41,967 bases of DNA from an uncultured Chloroflexales bacterium (GCA_937925925.1 CALANA010000127.1:1-41967); one strand, 5' to 3'. Positions 27,569-36,641 are shown, counted from the stretch's first letter. Made by a program: numbers and translations. Notes: generated from the sequence alone by a model not told the origin.

Positions 27569-29029
27569 TCAATCATCCTGTCCCGCTCTGTCAGTATCCT
27601 GCAGAGCCTGAGTTTCGGGCAGCCCCATCGTTTCTTCCCGGTCGATCACGTGTGTCTCGTCAGCTTCACGCTCATTGTATTCCGCCGTAGATAGCTGCAG
27701 GGTATCGGCGGTGTCCTGGGTAGGCAAATCTTCGGTTTCGGCAATAATATACGATGCTACCAGGCGATCGTTATTATAGATATACAACTTCTGCGGTGTC
27801 GCACGCAGTTGAACGATCTCGCCGATCAGTTCATCCCCAAGTGGCCCATAATAATCATTCTGATAGACAATAGTACCATCTGGGCGTACCTTCCGTGACT
27901 CCACGCGTGCGTTTGCCAGCGCAGCCTCGATGGCTAATGCCTCGGCCTCAGCCACCTCGCGGGTTTCCGACGATGAACGCTCCTCTTCGAGCAAAGCCGT
28001 TGCGCTCTTAATATCAATGCGCCATCCGGTCAACTTGGCAGCCAGGCGCACATTCTGACCTTCTTTGCCAATCGCCAGCGAGAGTTGTTTGTCAGGCACA
28101 ATGACCAGCGCCGAATGATCGTCTTCTTCTAAATGAACTTCCACTACCTGTGCGGGTGAAAGCGCATTGGCGATAAATTCGCGGGCATCCGCTGACCACT
28201 GAACAACATCTATTTTCTCGCCATTCAATTCATTCACAATGTTTTGAATGCGAATACCGCGCATCCCCACACAGGAACCAACCGGATCGATACCTTCCTG
28301 ACGGGCGGCCACCGCTACCTTGGTACGCAACCCCGGTTCACGCGCAATCGACTTAATTTCAACCGTTCCGTTGAAAATCTCGGGTACTTCCATTTCAAAC
28401 AGGCGCAAAATGAGCTGTTTGTGTGTACGTGAAGCGATCAAGCGCGGGCCACGTTCTTCACGCCGTATTTCGACCAGATAGACCTTGAGGCGCTGCCCAT
28501 GATAATAACGATCGGCCTCAACCTGTTCTTTGGGGGGCAAAATCGCCTCGGCCTTACCCATCTCCAGAATCACATTGCCCTTGGTTGTGCGTTGAACCGT
28601 TGCCGTCACCAGTTCGCCTTCACGATCCATATATTCGCCGTAAATATACTCGCGCTCAACTTCCTTAATGCCCTGGAGTACCACCTGTTTAGCCGTCTGG
28701 GCAGCAATGCGCCCAAAATCATGGGGCGTACTCTCGATCGAAATCGTATCACCCAGTTGAATACTCGGATTCACCTGGCGAGCAACATCCAATGCTACCT
28801 CAAAGCGTTCATCAAACACTTCGTCCACGACCTGCTTCTCGGCATAGACTCGAGCCACACCGGTCTGGGGATCGAGTTTCACCGACACTTCTATGGCAGG
28901 GGGATTATTCCCCAATGTTCGTTTGTAGGCCGTAATCAACGCTTTTTCCATCACATCAATGATGGCTTCTTTTGGTATGCCACGCTCTGCTGCAATTTGC
29001 GAGATGGCGGTATAAAAATCGCTTTTCAT
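27569..29029 (-). CDS. nusA: Transcription termination/antitermination factor NusA
   Basis: About 486 residues: an N-terminal RNA-polymerase-binding domain (1-125), an S1 domain (GELVTATVQRTTKGNVILEMGKAEAILP), KH1 (VEIKSIAREPGLRTKVAVAA, DPVGSCVGMRGIRIQNIV) and KH2 (LSLAIGKEGQNVRLAAKLTG). It is followed by an unusual acidic extension of about 130 residues, including a small predicted beta unit around LIGEIVQLRATPQKLYIYNN. It lacks the helix-hairpin-helix repeats of E. coli NusA. The start at 29029 (MKSDFYTAI) matches the family; the open frame upstream to 29095 runs through a terminator-like hairpin and is not family-like. rimP is not upstream. Confidence 0.95.
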   Translation of the reverse strand: MKSDFYTAISQIAAERGIPKEAIIDVMEKALITAYKRTLGNNPPAIEVSVKLDPQTGVARVYAEKQVVDEVFDERFEVALDVARQVNPSIQLGDTISIESTPHDFGRIAAQTAKQVVLQGIKEVEREYIYGEYMDREGELVTATVQRTTKGNVILEMGKAEAILPPKEQVEADRYYHGQRLKVYLVEIRREERGPRLIASRTHKQLILRLFEMEVPEIFNGTVEIKSIAREPGLRTKVAVAARQEGIDPVGSCVGMRGIRIQNIVNELNGEKIDVVQWSADAREFIANALSPAQVVEVHLEEDDHSALVIVPDKQLSLAIGKEGQNVRLAAKLTGWRIDIKSATALLEEERSSSETREVAEAEALAIEAALANARVESRKVRPDGTIVYQNDYYGPLGDELIGEIVQLRATPQKLYIYNNDRLVASYIIAETEDLPTQDTADTLQLSTAEYNEREADETHVIDREETMGLPETQALQDTDRAGQDD

Positions 29030-29052
29030 TGCACGTATTCGCCCTACAACAA

Positions 29053-29077
29053 GAAAAGTGGGGGCTACCCACTTTTC
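29053..29077 (-). terminator. Terminator-like hairpin in the nusA leader
   Basis: A perfect 10-base inverted repeat (GAAAAGTGGG, loop of five, CCCACTTTTC). Read on the minus strand the stem is followed by TTGTTGT, so it resembles an intrinsic terminator ending 24 bases before the nusA start codon. It could attenuate the operon under NusA control. Confidence 0.6.
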
Positions 29078-29488
29078 ACAGAACGTACAGCACACATAAT
29101 GCCCTCTTTAAGGTACGGAGAGCAACATTACTCTTTTTGCTCTATTATCCAGAGTACACGGGCATGAGCATCGCTATTTCTCATGACTGGATTATTCCGC
29201 ACCCACCGGAGGTGGCCTCACCGCTATCCACCGCTTCCGTCGCTCGCACACGTGCTTGCAACCGGGTTATGAGTGACATGGAGCGAGTTTCAAATTGCTG
29301 TGACGTCATTAAAGTAACCACACATCAACTGGCATCGTACGCCTATGGAAGAAACCTATATGCCTGAAGTTACTCATTACGATGGGCATCCTTCAAACAC
29401 ATATGACCCATACTTGTACATCAGTATAGCATTTTCAGCATGCTTTTGCAAACCTTTGCTAACTTTTTCATTGCTTTATCAGCTTGAT

Positions 29489-29606
29489 GGTAACCGTTCC
29501 GGTGGGTTGGTTTGGAGGGGCAGTGCCCCTCCAGGAGGTTCTAAGGGTTTCGCGGGGGCCTGCGGCCCCCGCATTCCCCGCTGGCGAACGTTCCCCTGAA
29601 CGGGTA
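29489..29606. repeat. Palindromic repeat family B, second copy
   Basis: This matches 11974-12086 in order and size, from GGTAACCGTTCCGG to CCCCTGAACGGGTAC. The GC hairpin CGGGGGCCTGCGGCCCCCG is identical. Positions 29078-29488 show no credible gene. Confidence 0.75.
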
Positions 29607-29690
29607 CAGCTTGATGAGCGAAACGTAATCCCGTGTTCGTGGTATATGAAGGTACCACCGTAACGGTTCACACCTGGAGGAACGTACCCG

Positions 29691-29901
29691 CCTGAGAGCG
29701 CGGGCACGCTGCCCGCGCATGCACGACGGAGGGCGGGACGCCTGCGCTCCCAGGCGAAAAGGGGACGCATACGACAGAACTTTCCCCCAAATGGCAACAA
29801 TTGCCGTGCCACAAGGCTGTAGCACGCCTATCCCAATGGTAACCCGGTGTCCCGGCTGAAGCCACGACAGAGGGCTGTCCAGGCTCAAGCCAGGACTCTG
29901 G
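29691..29901. repeat. Family F and REP-like palindromes
   Basis: 29691-29757 holds family F (CCTGAGAGCGCGGGCACGC..GAGGGCGGGACGCC..CTCCCAGGC), which is also found at 36642-36732. 29840-29901 holds two cores of the CCGGCTGAAGCC / AGGCTCAAGCCAGGACTC type. No gene lies in 29607-30002. Confidence 0.6.
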
Positions 29902-30002
29902 TACTTCATAATTGGCGTAGGAGTGCTATAGGGCCGATGGAGAGACACCGAGCATTGGCATCCATCTGGTTATACCGTCAGCGAATCATCTGATCTCTGG
30001 TC

Positions 30003-30088
30003 TCCCCTGATGACAACAGCTTCCTCTATGACCTATGCGATCAGGGGACTTTTCGGCTATGGACGAGATCGCTAGAATTTATTATACT
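30003..30088 (+). promoter_or_regulatory. Inverted repeat and promoter before a small gene
   Basis: TCCCCTGAT (30003-30011) and ATCAGGGGA (30040-30048) are a perfect 9-base inverted repeat. It is followed by TGGACG (30060-30065) and TATACT (30083-30088), 17 bases apart, a fair promoter. The inverted repeat ends 11 bases before the -35 box and could be an operator or upstream terminator. Confidence 0.5.
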
Positions 30089-30142
30089 GTAAGAGGAGGG
30101 TAACACCGCTTCTGAGAACGAAACCTTGAAAGGAAGCTGGCT

Positions 30143-30280
30143 ATGTATATGACGACTTTGGTATTATGTGTGCTTCTGCTCGCTTTCATTACCGTCGAAC
30201 GTATCTACAAGGCTCAACAGGCGGAAGCTCGGGTTGTGGTACGCACCGATCAGCGGCGACGTATCCCGCGCCATATGTGA
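30143..30280 (+). CDS. Small single-span membrane peptide, 45 residues
   Basis: ATG at 30143 follows AAAGGAAG at a normal distance. The product starts with a hydrophobic stretch (about residues 3-17, MTTLVLCVLLLAFITV) and continues as a charged, Arg-rich tail (VRTDQRRRIPRHM), so it would be a bitopic membrane peptide with the basic tail in the cytoplasm. It has its own promoter-like sequence upstream and a strong terminator 126 bases downstream, which supports it as a real transcription unit. I do not recognise a family. Its size resembles stress or regulator-type small membrane proteins, but no function can be assigned. Confidence 0.55.
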   Translation: MYMTTLVLCVLLLAFITVERIYKAQQAEARVVVRTDQRRRIPRHM

Positions 30281-30405
30281 TATCTGCCGACAAGACATCC
30301 ACATCGTGTGTGCCATAGAGACGCCTGTACTCTGTCGTATACCAGGCTGGCTCCTGATGATTAAACATTGAACCATGTCTTTACTATAACAGAGTACTTG
30401 AATGT

Positions 30406-30447
30406 AGACCACAAAGAAAGGGGCAAAAACCCCTTTTTTTGTGGTCT
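30406..30447. terminator. Strong bidirectional intrinsic terminator
   Basis: AGACCACAAAGAAAGGGG, loop CAAAAA, then CCCCTTTTTTTGTGGTCT. The GC stem followed by a T-run in both readings makes this the clearest terminator in the window. Confidence 0.85.
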
Positions 30448-30623
30448 GGTAATCTACAATTATATCATCTGGCTCTCATCTGAGTATCATTCTGTCTCCT
30501 GCATTGCCCCGCTTATACTCATAGGAAAGGGTAGGAACTTCTCCAGCATCTGCGTCGTCTTATCTACAGAACTGCGGTCTTGTATGATGGGGTCTGCTTC
30601 CGCTGCTTGCCTGCGGTGAGCAA

Positions 30624-30751
30624 CTGGTGGTCAACCACATTGCATATGCGGCATATCTCGTAACGACACGACGTTTGTCGTTTCTGACACCGTATCAAGA
30701 ACGAACGTCGTTCCGATGTATCCTTACACCATCACGGTGGTCAACCACTAG
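30624..30751. mobile_element. MITE-like element with CTAG end, copy 2
   Basis: A 128-base relative of 12842-12963. The left end reads CTGGTGGTCAACCACATTG and the right end ATCACGGTGGTCAACCACTAG in two adjoining parts, i.e. terminal inverted repeats of GTGGTCAACCAC. An inner hairpin AACGACA..TGTCGTT replaces the one in copy 1. The rest of 30448-30868 holds no gene. Confidence 0.6.
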
Positions 30752-30868
30752 TCGTACACTATAGATTTCTGCTGCTGTGCCGAAGGCCATAAAGACCGTC
30801 TGGCAAGACAACCGCGTCTTTCCTGTTATCTGGCGCAAGAATACCTACTATTTGTCAGGAGGTTGCCT

Positions 30869-33394
30869 GTGATTCAGTATATTCGGCGTCGTGATAGGTT
30901 CCTACTGTCCGGGTTGTTGCTGTTTTTTATCCTGCTATGCAGTCCTGGTTGCAGTACCAGTCAAATCGCGGCACGTCATCTTCCTGCTTCTACCCTGGCC
31001 GCACCTGATCTGGCCCCTGTGCAACAACCAGCCACTGATGTCATCCTCGAAGCGGAGGTGGCTTATGATGGTGTCTATCGTATCGGTAACTGGCTACCCA
31101 TCCATATTACTGTTGCAAATCCACACGCCGATATGCTGGCAGAAGTGCGTGTGCATGTGCAAGGTGGAGCTATCTTCGCCGCACCGCTCGACCTGCCACA
31201 CGGGTCACGCAAGTTCAGCACCGTCTATGCATTTGTGCCCAATTTCACGCGGCGCTTAACGGTGCAACTGGTACCCAATAGCACCGCCAGTACCGATCAA
31301 ACGGCATTCCTGGCGCAGCAACAACTGACTCTGGTTCCCCAGGCTGCTGATGCCCATATGATTGCGGTGATCAACGGTGAAACGCTGCGCATCCCTTTTC
31401 CTGAACGACTGACCAGTGAAAAACATATCGTTAGTGTTGATATAGGATTACAGGATATTCCAGATCAGTTTGAGGGGTTATCTATGTTTGATACCCTGAT
31501 TCTGAACGATGTTGCCACACTAGAATTACGTGATGAGCAACGCACAGCATTGGAGGCGTGGGTAGTGCGCGGTGGGCAACTGCTTCTTGCGGGTGGAGCA
31601 GGCGCACAACGGGTGCTGGCTGGACTGCCACCAACTTTACAGCCAGTACGGGTGTCTGGTCTGGAGCAGGTGGCTGCGTCTGAGTTGTCGGCGATCAATG
31701 CTGATGCCGGGCTGATCACGCTGGCACAGGTGGAACTGGCTGCACCTGAGGCGCATATATTGCTCAGCAGTGACGCTGGTGCCCCGCTGCTGATCGAACA
31801 GGCACAGGGCCGCGGGTATGTTACATTTTTCGCGGCGGCGATTCCCGCACCGGCATTGATCGCCTGGCAACAGGAACCGGCCTTCTGGATAACGTTGTTG
31901 CGCCAGCGTCAAAATTTGCCAGCCGGTTTTGGGCCACATAGTTCGACGGTTGATGCCTATACCGAGAGTAATATTGCGACCTCGCTAACCCGCTTGCCCG
32001 CGCTAGAGTTACCGTCGTTATTGATGCTAGGGATATTGCTACTCACCTATATTACTCTGGTTGGCCCTGTCACCTATTTTCTGCTGCGCACGCTGGATCG
32101 GCAGGCATGGGGATGGATCGTTGTGCCCACGTTAACCATTATTTTTGCCGTGATTGCCTATGGGGTCGGCTATGCTCAACGTGGTGGCGATGTGGTTCTT
32201 AACCAGATTACGCTGGTGGAGCCGCTGTACCAGGGGCAAGCAACGCCTGCTGTGGCACGTGTGCGCTCATTTGTTGGCCTTTTCTCGCCGGATCGCCATA
32301 CTTATACGCTGGAGACCGCACGTGCTGTCCCCTTACGACCTATTTCACTGCAAGGCCCATGGGACTCCGGAACGGGCCATCAAAGCGGGCTGTTCTTTCA
32401 GTCAGTGCCCGCACATACCACGCCAGAGCAGATACCTGCGGCCACTATGGACGTAAACCAATGGTCGATGCGCGCCGTGCTGGGCGACGAACTCCAGCCA
32501 TACCGTGGCATCACGGCCCGGCTTATGCTGGCTGACGATACCGTGCAGGTGCTGGTGCAGAACGAGGGCGACCAGATCTTTTATGATGTGGTACTGGTGC
32601 AAGGCGATACGGTTGTTCACCTGGGAACACTGCAACCTGGTGAACAACAGAGCGCCGAACTGACGCCAGAGCAGACGCAGGGACAAAACATACGCGGGAT
32701 GCCGCTCAGTTATCTTATTTATGGTGATGAGAGTAGTTTTTCTGGCCGCCCCGGGGCACCACCCATCGCGCCTGCTGTGCAACTCCGCTCCGGGTTACTG
32801 GATGCCATCTACTCCTATGGCCCGATCCCACGTCCAACGCGCCCGATGCTGCTGGCATGGACTGACGAGGCACTGCTAGGAATTGATATCCCCGATCGTC
32901 GAGTGGCACGGCAGCAGTTAACACTGATCACGCTGTATCCACCGCTACACGTGGCCGGGCAACGGGTTACGCTTCATCAGGGCTGGCTGGAGCGGCAGAT
33001 CGAAGCCAATGATGAGCATAAATGTGTGGGCGTTCACGGGTTAGGGTTTACGCTGTTTGGCCCACCAGTGATCACCATCCTGCGCCTACCCCCTGAGATG
33101 ATCGGTTTGAAAATACAAGAGCTATCGCTGATACCGCTGGCTGATAATATCTGGCCGATCAATGCTACAGTGGAGATATTTGACTGGAGTAGCGGTGAGT
33201 GGGTCGCCCAGACGGTGCAGACGACCTCTTTTTCAATTGCTGACCCGGCACGTTTTTTGAATAACCGAGGCGAAATACGCTTGCAGATCAGTGGACAACT
33301 GACCTTTCAAGATATGCCTGGTTGTATGACCATCGATGCGACGCTCACGGGCACGATGCCTGGCGAGGATATGCATCAGGTTGACGGCTTATAG
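30869..33394 (+). CDS. Membrane-anchored exported protein of an ABC-2 transporter operon
   Basis: An 841-residue protein with an N-terminal hydrophobic segment ending in CSPGCS, possibly a lipoprotein signal. A beta-rich exported part follows, then a region resembling a class I glutamine-amidotransferase-like fold (GLSMFDTLILNDV and ALEAWVVRGGQLLLAGGAG, roughly 200-330) without a catalytic Cys. Two membrane helices around 390-440 precede a second exported beta-rich part. The GTG at 30869 is preferred because AGGAGG lies six bases before it. The ATPase and permease genes follow at 135 bases and then with overlap, so it probably works with them. The layout recalls the GldG-type auxiliary proteins of gliding-motility ABC systems; that link is an inference. 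Confidence 0.68.
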   Translation: MIQYIRRRDRFLLSGLLLFFILLCSPGCSTSQIAARHLPASTLAAPDLAPVQQPATDVILEAEVAYDGVYRIGNWLPIHITVANPHADMLAEVRVHVQGGAIFAAPLDLPHGSRKFSTVYAFVPNFTRRLTVQLVPNSTASTDQTAFLAQQQLTLVPQAADAHMIAVINGETLRIPFPERLTSEKHIVSVDIGLQDIPDQFEGLSMFDTLILNDVATLELRDEQRTALEAWVVRGGQLLLAGGAGAQRVLAGLPPTLQPVRVSGLEQVAASELSAINADAGLITLAQVELAAPEAHILLSSDAGAPLLIEQAQGRGYVTFFAAAIPAPALIAWQQEPAFWITLLRQRQNLPAGFGPHSSTVDAYTESNIATSLTRLPALELPSLLMLGILLLTYITLVGPVTYFLLRTLDRQAWGWIVVPTLTIIFAVIAYGVGYAQRGGDVVLNQITLVEPLYQGQATPAVARVRSFVGLFSPDRHTYTLETARAVPLRPISLQGPWDSGTGHQSGLFFQSVPAHTTPEQIPAATMDVNQWSMRAVLGDELQPYRGITARLMLADDTVQVLVQNEGDQIFYDVVLVQGDTVVHLGTLQPGEQQSAELTPEQTQGQNIRGMPLSYLIYGDESSFSGRPGAPPIAPAVQLRSGLLDAIYSYGPIPRPTRPMLLAWTDEALLGIDIPDRRVARQQLTLITLYPPLHVAGQRVTLHQGWLERQIEANDEHKCVGVHGLGFTLFGPPVITILRLPPEMIGLKIQELSLIPLADNIWPINATVEIFDWSSGEWVAQTVQTTSFSIADPARFLNNRGEIRLQISGQLTFQDMPGCMTIDATLTGTMPGEDMHQVDGL

Positions 33395-33434
33395 ACACGC
33401 CTGAAGGCGGGGAAGACAGACAGAACCACCTGTA

Positions 33435-33487
33435 ATACCAATCTGGTTTCACCCCCGCTTTTTGCGAAATGGACATCGGATTGGTAT
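33435..33487. repeat. Short inverted repeat in the operon gap
   Basis: ATACCAATC (33435-33443) and GATTGGTAT (33479-33487) are a perfect 9-base inverted repeat enclosing 35 bases. It occupies the gap before the ATPase gene and could be an operator, an RNA hairpin or a minimal transposable remnant. Confidence 0.5.
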
Positions 33488-33529
33488 AAGGTGTATTTTT
33501 ATCACAGGCATACCAGGGATGCAAAAGAG

Positions 33530-34492
33530 ATGACAAACGCAATTGAAACCACAAACCTGACCCGACGCTATGGGAAAACGACGGCGCTGGCGAACTTGAA
33601 TCTATCGGTTGCCCAGGGTAGTATCTATGGGTTTATCGGGCCGAATGGGGCTGGTAAAACCACAACGCTTCGCTTGCTGGCTGGCTTGCTGGAGCCGAGC
33701 AGTGGTGAGATTCGTTTGTTGAACCAGAAGTTAAGTGGCAGTGGTACCGAGGCGCAACGATTGGTTGGCTATATGCCCGACTTCTTTGGCGTGTATGATG
33801 ACTTGCGCGTATGGGAATATCTCGATTTTTTTGCACGCTGCTATGGTCTCGATCATGCGCGGCGGCGCACGACGGTCGAGCAACTGCTCGATCTGGTTGA
33901 TCTAACCCCCAGACGCAATGATTTTGTGCAGAACCTCTCGCGGGGTATGCAGCAACGTCTGTGCCTGGCACATGCCCTGGTTCACGACCCACCGATATTG
34001 TTGCTGGACGAGCCAGCCAGCGGCCTTGATCCACGCGCACGGGTCGAACTCCGCGAGTTGTTGCGCACACTGCGCGAGATGGGCAAAACCATCGTACTCA
34101 GTTCGCACATTTTGAGCGAGTTGGCAGAGATCTGTACTGAAATTGGCATTATTGACTGTGGACAAATGATCGTCAGTGGCAGCGTCGATGCAGTGCGGCA
34201 GCAGTTGCAGGGTGGGAGCCACTTGCGCATTCGGATACTCGGTGCGGTGGAACCAGCCGTGGAAGCACTCCAGAACACTCCAGCAGCTAGCAGACTACCC
34301 GCCATTGCGGAGGTTCGTGTAGACAGCAGTGACGAGCGCGTATTGCATGTGGAGCTTGCAAACGCTACCGAGGAGACCCAGGCGGCCCTCCTGACCCATC
34401 TGGTCACCTCGGGTATCCTGGTCAGTGAGTATCACGCTCAGACGGAAAATCTGGAGAACCTGTTCTTACGACTAACAGAGGTGATGTCATGA
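33530..34492 (+). CDS. ABC-2 type transporter ATPase
   Basis: A 320-residue single nucleotide-binding domain with Walker A GPNGAGKTTT, signature LSRGMQQRL, Walker B ILLLDEPASGLD and the switch His in SSHILSE. A C-terminal extension of about 100 residues is of the DUF4162-like type found in drug or lipid exporters of this class. The start at 33530 is favoured by the family-like MTNAIETTNLTRRYGK; the frame is open upstream to 33491. It overlaps the permease gene by four bases (ATGA), so the pair is translationally coupled. Confidence 0.92.
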   Translation: MTNAIETTNLTRRYGKTTALANLNLSVAQGSIYGFIGPNGAGKTTTLRLLAGLLEPSSGEIRLLNQKLSGSGTEAQRLVGYMPDFFGVYDDLRVWEYLDFFARCYGLDHARRRTTVEQLLDLVDLTPRRNDFVQNLSRGMQQRLCLAHALVHDPPILLLDEPASGLDPRARVELRELLRTLREMGKTIVLSSHILSELAEICTEIGIIDCGQMIVSGSVDAVRQQLQGGSHLRIRILGAVEPAVEALQNTPAASRLPAIAEVRVDSSDERVLHVELANATEETQAALLTHLVTSGILVSEYHAQTENLENLFLRLTEVMS

Positions 34493-35508
34493 AAAATGTG
34501 CAGTTTATATCCTTGCAGCCCAATCCGATTATAATCAAAGAGCTACGGATACGCATGCGAGGTATACGGCCCTATGCGATACTAACCATCTTTCTGATCG
34601 CGCTGGTCGCGGCGGGTTATGGGATGTATCACCTGATGTTGCGCCAGGCGTTGTTTGGCGGCTCGATGTTAAGCTTTCAGGTCGGACAGGGGCTTTTTAG
34701 TGGGTTAGCGCTGTGTGAAATATGCTTGATCGTCTTTCTGGCACCAGCTATGACCAGCGGGGCGATTAGTAGCGAACGCGAGCAACTTACCTATGAGATG
34801 CTGCTCGCAACGCCGTTGCGCCCCGCCAGCATTTTATGGGGCAAACTCGTGGCTGCCTTGAGCTATATCTTTTTACTGATCTTTGCGGCGGTTCCGGTAT
34901 TTAGCGTGGTATTGATGTTTGGCGGGATCGCGCCCTGGGATCTGCTCAAAGTGTTCCTGCTGCTGCTTATCACGGCTATCACCTGTGGCACGATCGGGCT
35001 GTTTTGTTCCTCGCTGCTGCGGCGCACCTCGCAAGCGACGGTGATTAGCTATTCTGCGATCCTGGTTTTGATCGGCAGTACGATGATGGCTGGCAGTTTG
35101 TGGAGCTATTTTAGTGGCCCGATCTGGCAGCCCGTGCCACCCGAACTGCTCTATCTCAACCCGTTTAGCGCGCTCATATCGATAGTCACTGTCACACCAG
35201 CCACGAGTACCGATTTTTTCTTTGGGGGCGATGTATTCGGGCTACCGCTTCTCAGCCAGTTTGCAGCGGGGGTGGTGCATTATGGCCCGAATGGGCCTGT
35301 TGTTTTGCCGATTTATCGGGCTACAATCGTGTTCTATCTTATCCTGACCGTGGCGCTGTACTGGATCAGTACGCATCTGGTGTTGCCGCGCCGCCGCTGG
35401 ATTCCGCGCTGGAGTGATGTAACGTTTGCGGTGCTGCTGGCTGTGTTGATTGGTGGTACCTGGCTGACACATGACTGGTGGCGCGTACTACCACCACCAT
35501 CGATCTAG
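34489..35508 (+). CDS. ABC-2 type transporter permease
   Basis: A 339-residue membrane protein with six or seven helices. The second outer region holds the conserved ISSEREQLTYEMLLATPLRPASILWGKL typical of ABC-2 permeases, which pairs with the ATPase. The gene begins within the ATPase stop codon. The fixed set of exported protein, ATPase and permease suggests export of, or force transfer to, a surface component; the substrate is not evident. It ends 23 bases before the convergent polyprenyl synthase gene. Confidence 0.9.
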   Translation: MKNVQFISLQPNPIIIKELRIRMRGIRPYAILTIFLIALVAAGYGMYHLMLRQALFGGSMLSFQVGQGLFSGLALCEICLIVFLAPAMTSGAISSEREQLTYEMLLATPLRPASILWGKLVAALSYIFLLIFAAVPVFSVVLMFGGIAPWDLLKVFLLLLITAITCGTIGLFCSSLLRRTSQATVISYSAILVLIGSTMMAGSLWSYFSGPIWQPVPPELLYLNPFSALISIVTVTPATSTDFFFGGDVFGLPLLSQFAAGVVHYGPNGPVVLPIYRATIVFYLILTVALYWISTHLVLPRRRWIPRWSDVTFAVLLAVLIGGTWLTHDWWRVLPPPSI

Positions 35509-35531
35509 CCTGGCGACAATCACCTGCCGCG

Positions 35532-36488
35532 TTATTGCTCGCGCTCTAGCACAAACTCGGCAATGTCGATGATCGTCTGTAAGGTAGGGCTGTCGGGAAA
35601 TATTTCGAGATACCTCAGTGCCCGATCAACCAGCTTGCGCGCATCAGCGTGGGATTGATCGATACCCAGGCGCTGAACTTCGGCCACGGCCCAGTCCAGT
35701 TCGGCTTTGTCGTGCGAGTCAATCACTGCGGCCAGCTTTTCGCCACCACCAGCTTGAACGGCATAGATCAGAGGTAAGGTAATCGTGCCCTGGCGCAGGT
35801 CACTACCGGCGGGCTTGCCCAGCAGTGCCTCATCGCCGGTAAAGTCCAGAATATCATCGACAATCTGAAAAGCGAGACCCAGGTCATACCCAAACCGGCC
35901 CAGAATATCGATCTGCTCCTGGGAACCACCACCACTGGTCATCCCGGCTTTGGTCGCCGCTGCGAACAGCGCCGCTGTTTTGCAACCAATTTTGTAATAG
36001 TACTGTTCCAGGGCTGTTTCTATAGGCGTCACATGCGTTACCGGCGACAATTCACCTTCACAAATCGTCATCACAGCGTGTGAGAAATAGGTAATAATGC
36101 GTGGATCGGGGGCCAGAGCCATTTCACCTGCGGCCACTGCAAACAGATAATCGCCCACCATCAGCGCGACCCCATGATCCCAGTGACTATGCACCGTCGC
36201 CACTCCCCGCCGTCGTTCAGCCTCGTCTACCAGGTCATCATGGACGAGGGAGGCAGCATGTATGACCTCAACAGTGGTTGCCGCGTGCAAGACCCGCTCC
36301 AGTTGATACGTGCCAAGCCGAGCTGCGAGCAGCACTAAAGCTGCACGCAACCGCTTACCGCCTGAGTTAAGCAGGTGTTGCCCGGCTACAGTGATAACTG
36401 CAGCATTTGATTGTAGACGCTCCAATATTACCCGGTCAACCTGTTGCAGATCAGCGAGTAGTATTGAGGGTAGATGTAAATGTTTCAT
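35532..36488 (-). CDS. Long-chain polyprenyl diphosphate synthase
   Basis: A 318-residue trans-prenyltransferase that extends allylic diphosphates with isopentenyl diphosphate for quinone side chains. The first Asp-rich motif DDLVD is at 84-88, GGKRLR at 43-48, and the second motif DDILD lies at about 213-217. The residues just before the first motif are small (Ala79, Ser80), which in this family goes with long products. It most resembles IspB/HepT/SdsA-type enzymes; product length cannot be fixed from sequence. A promoter with an inverted repeat lies at 36549-36577. Confidence 0.92.
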   Translation of the reverse strand: MKHLHLPSILLADLQQVDRVILERLQSNAAVITVAGQHLLNSGGKRLRAALVLLAARLGTYQLERVLHAATTVEVIHAASLVHDDLVDEAERRRGVATVHSHWDHGVALMVGDYLFAVAAGEMALAPDPRIITYFSHAVMTICEGELSPVTHVTPIETALEQYYYKIGCKTAALFAAATKAGMTSGGGSQEQIDILGRFGYDLGLAFQIVDDILDFTGDEALLGKPAGSDLRQGTITLPLIYAVQAGGGEKLAAVIDSHDKAELDWAVAEVQRLGIDQSHADARKLVDRALRYLEIFPDSPTLQTIIDIAEFVLEREQ

Positions 36489-36548
36489 AGGCAGACTATT
36501 TGCCGTAATGGGTAATGCCAGGGTGCAGTGGATTATAGGATATAAGGT

Positions 36549-36577
36549 AAGATACCCTAACTTGCAGGGTATGTCAA
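36549..36577 (-). promoter_or_regulatory. Promoter with operator-like inverted repeat
   Basis: On the minus strand a perfect -35 TTGACA (36572-36577) and TATCTT (36549-36554) are 17 bases apart. The inverted repeat ATACCCT / AGGGTAT (36552-36558 and 36566-36572) exactly spans the spacer, suggesting repressor or activator binding. The start point would be about 54 bases before the polyprenyl synthase ATG. Confidence 0.65.
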
Positions 36578-36641
36578 CTAAGGTTCATGTAGTACCTGTT
36601 CCCATCTGGGGGTAAGCGCGGTCGTCAGCGTTCATGGTGCG

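Noticed and set aside
29096..29488. A rimP gene in front of nusA
   Set aside because: No RimP-like frame is present on the minus strand; the region has only unrelated short frames.
30164..30412. Minus-strand frame of 82 codons
   Set aside because: It overlaps the small membrane peptide gene and runs into the terminator; no ribosome site or similarity is seen.
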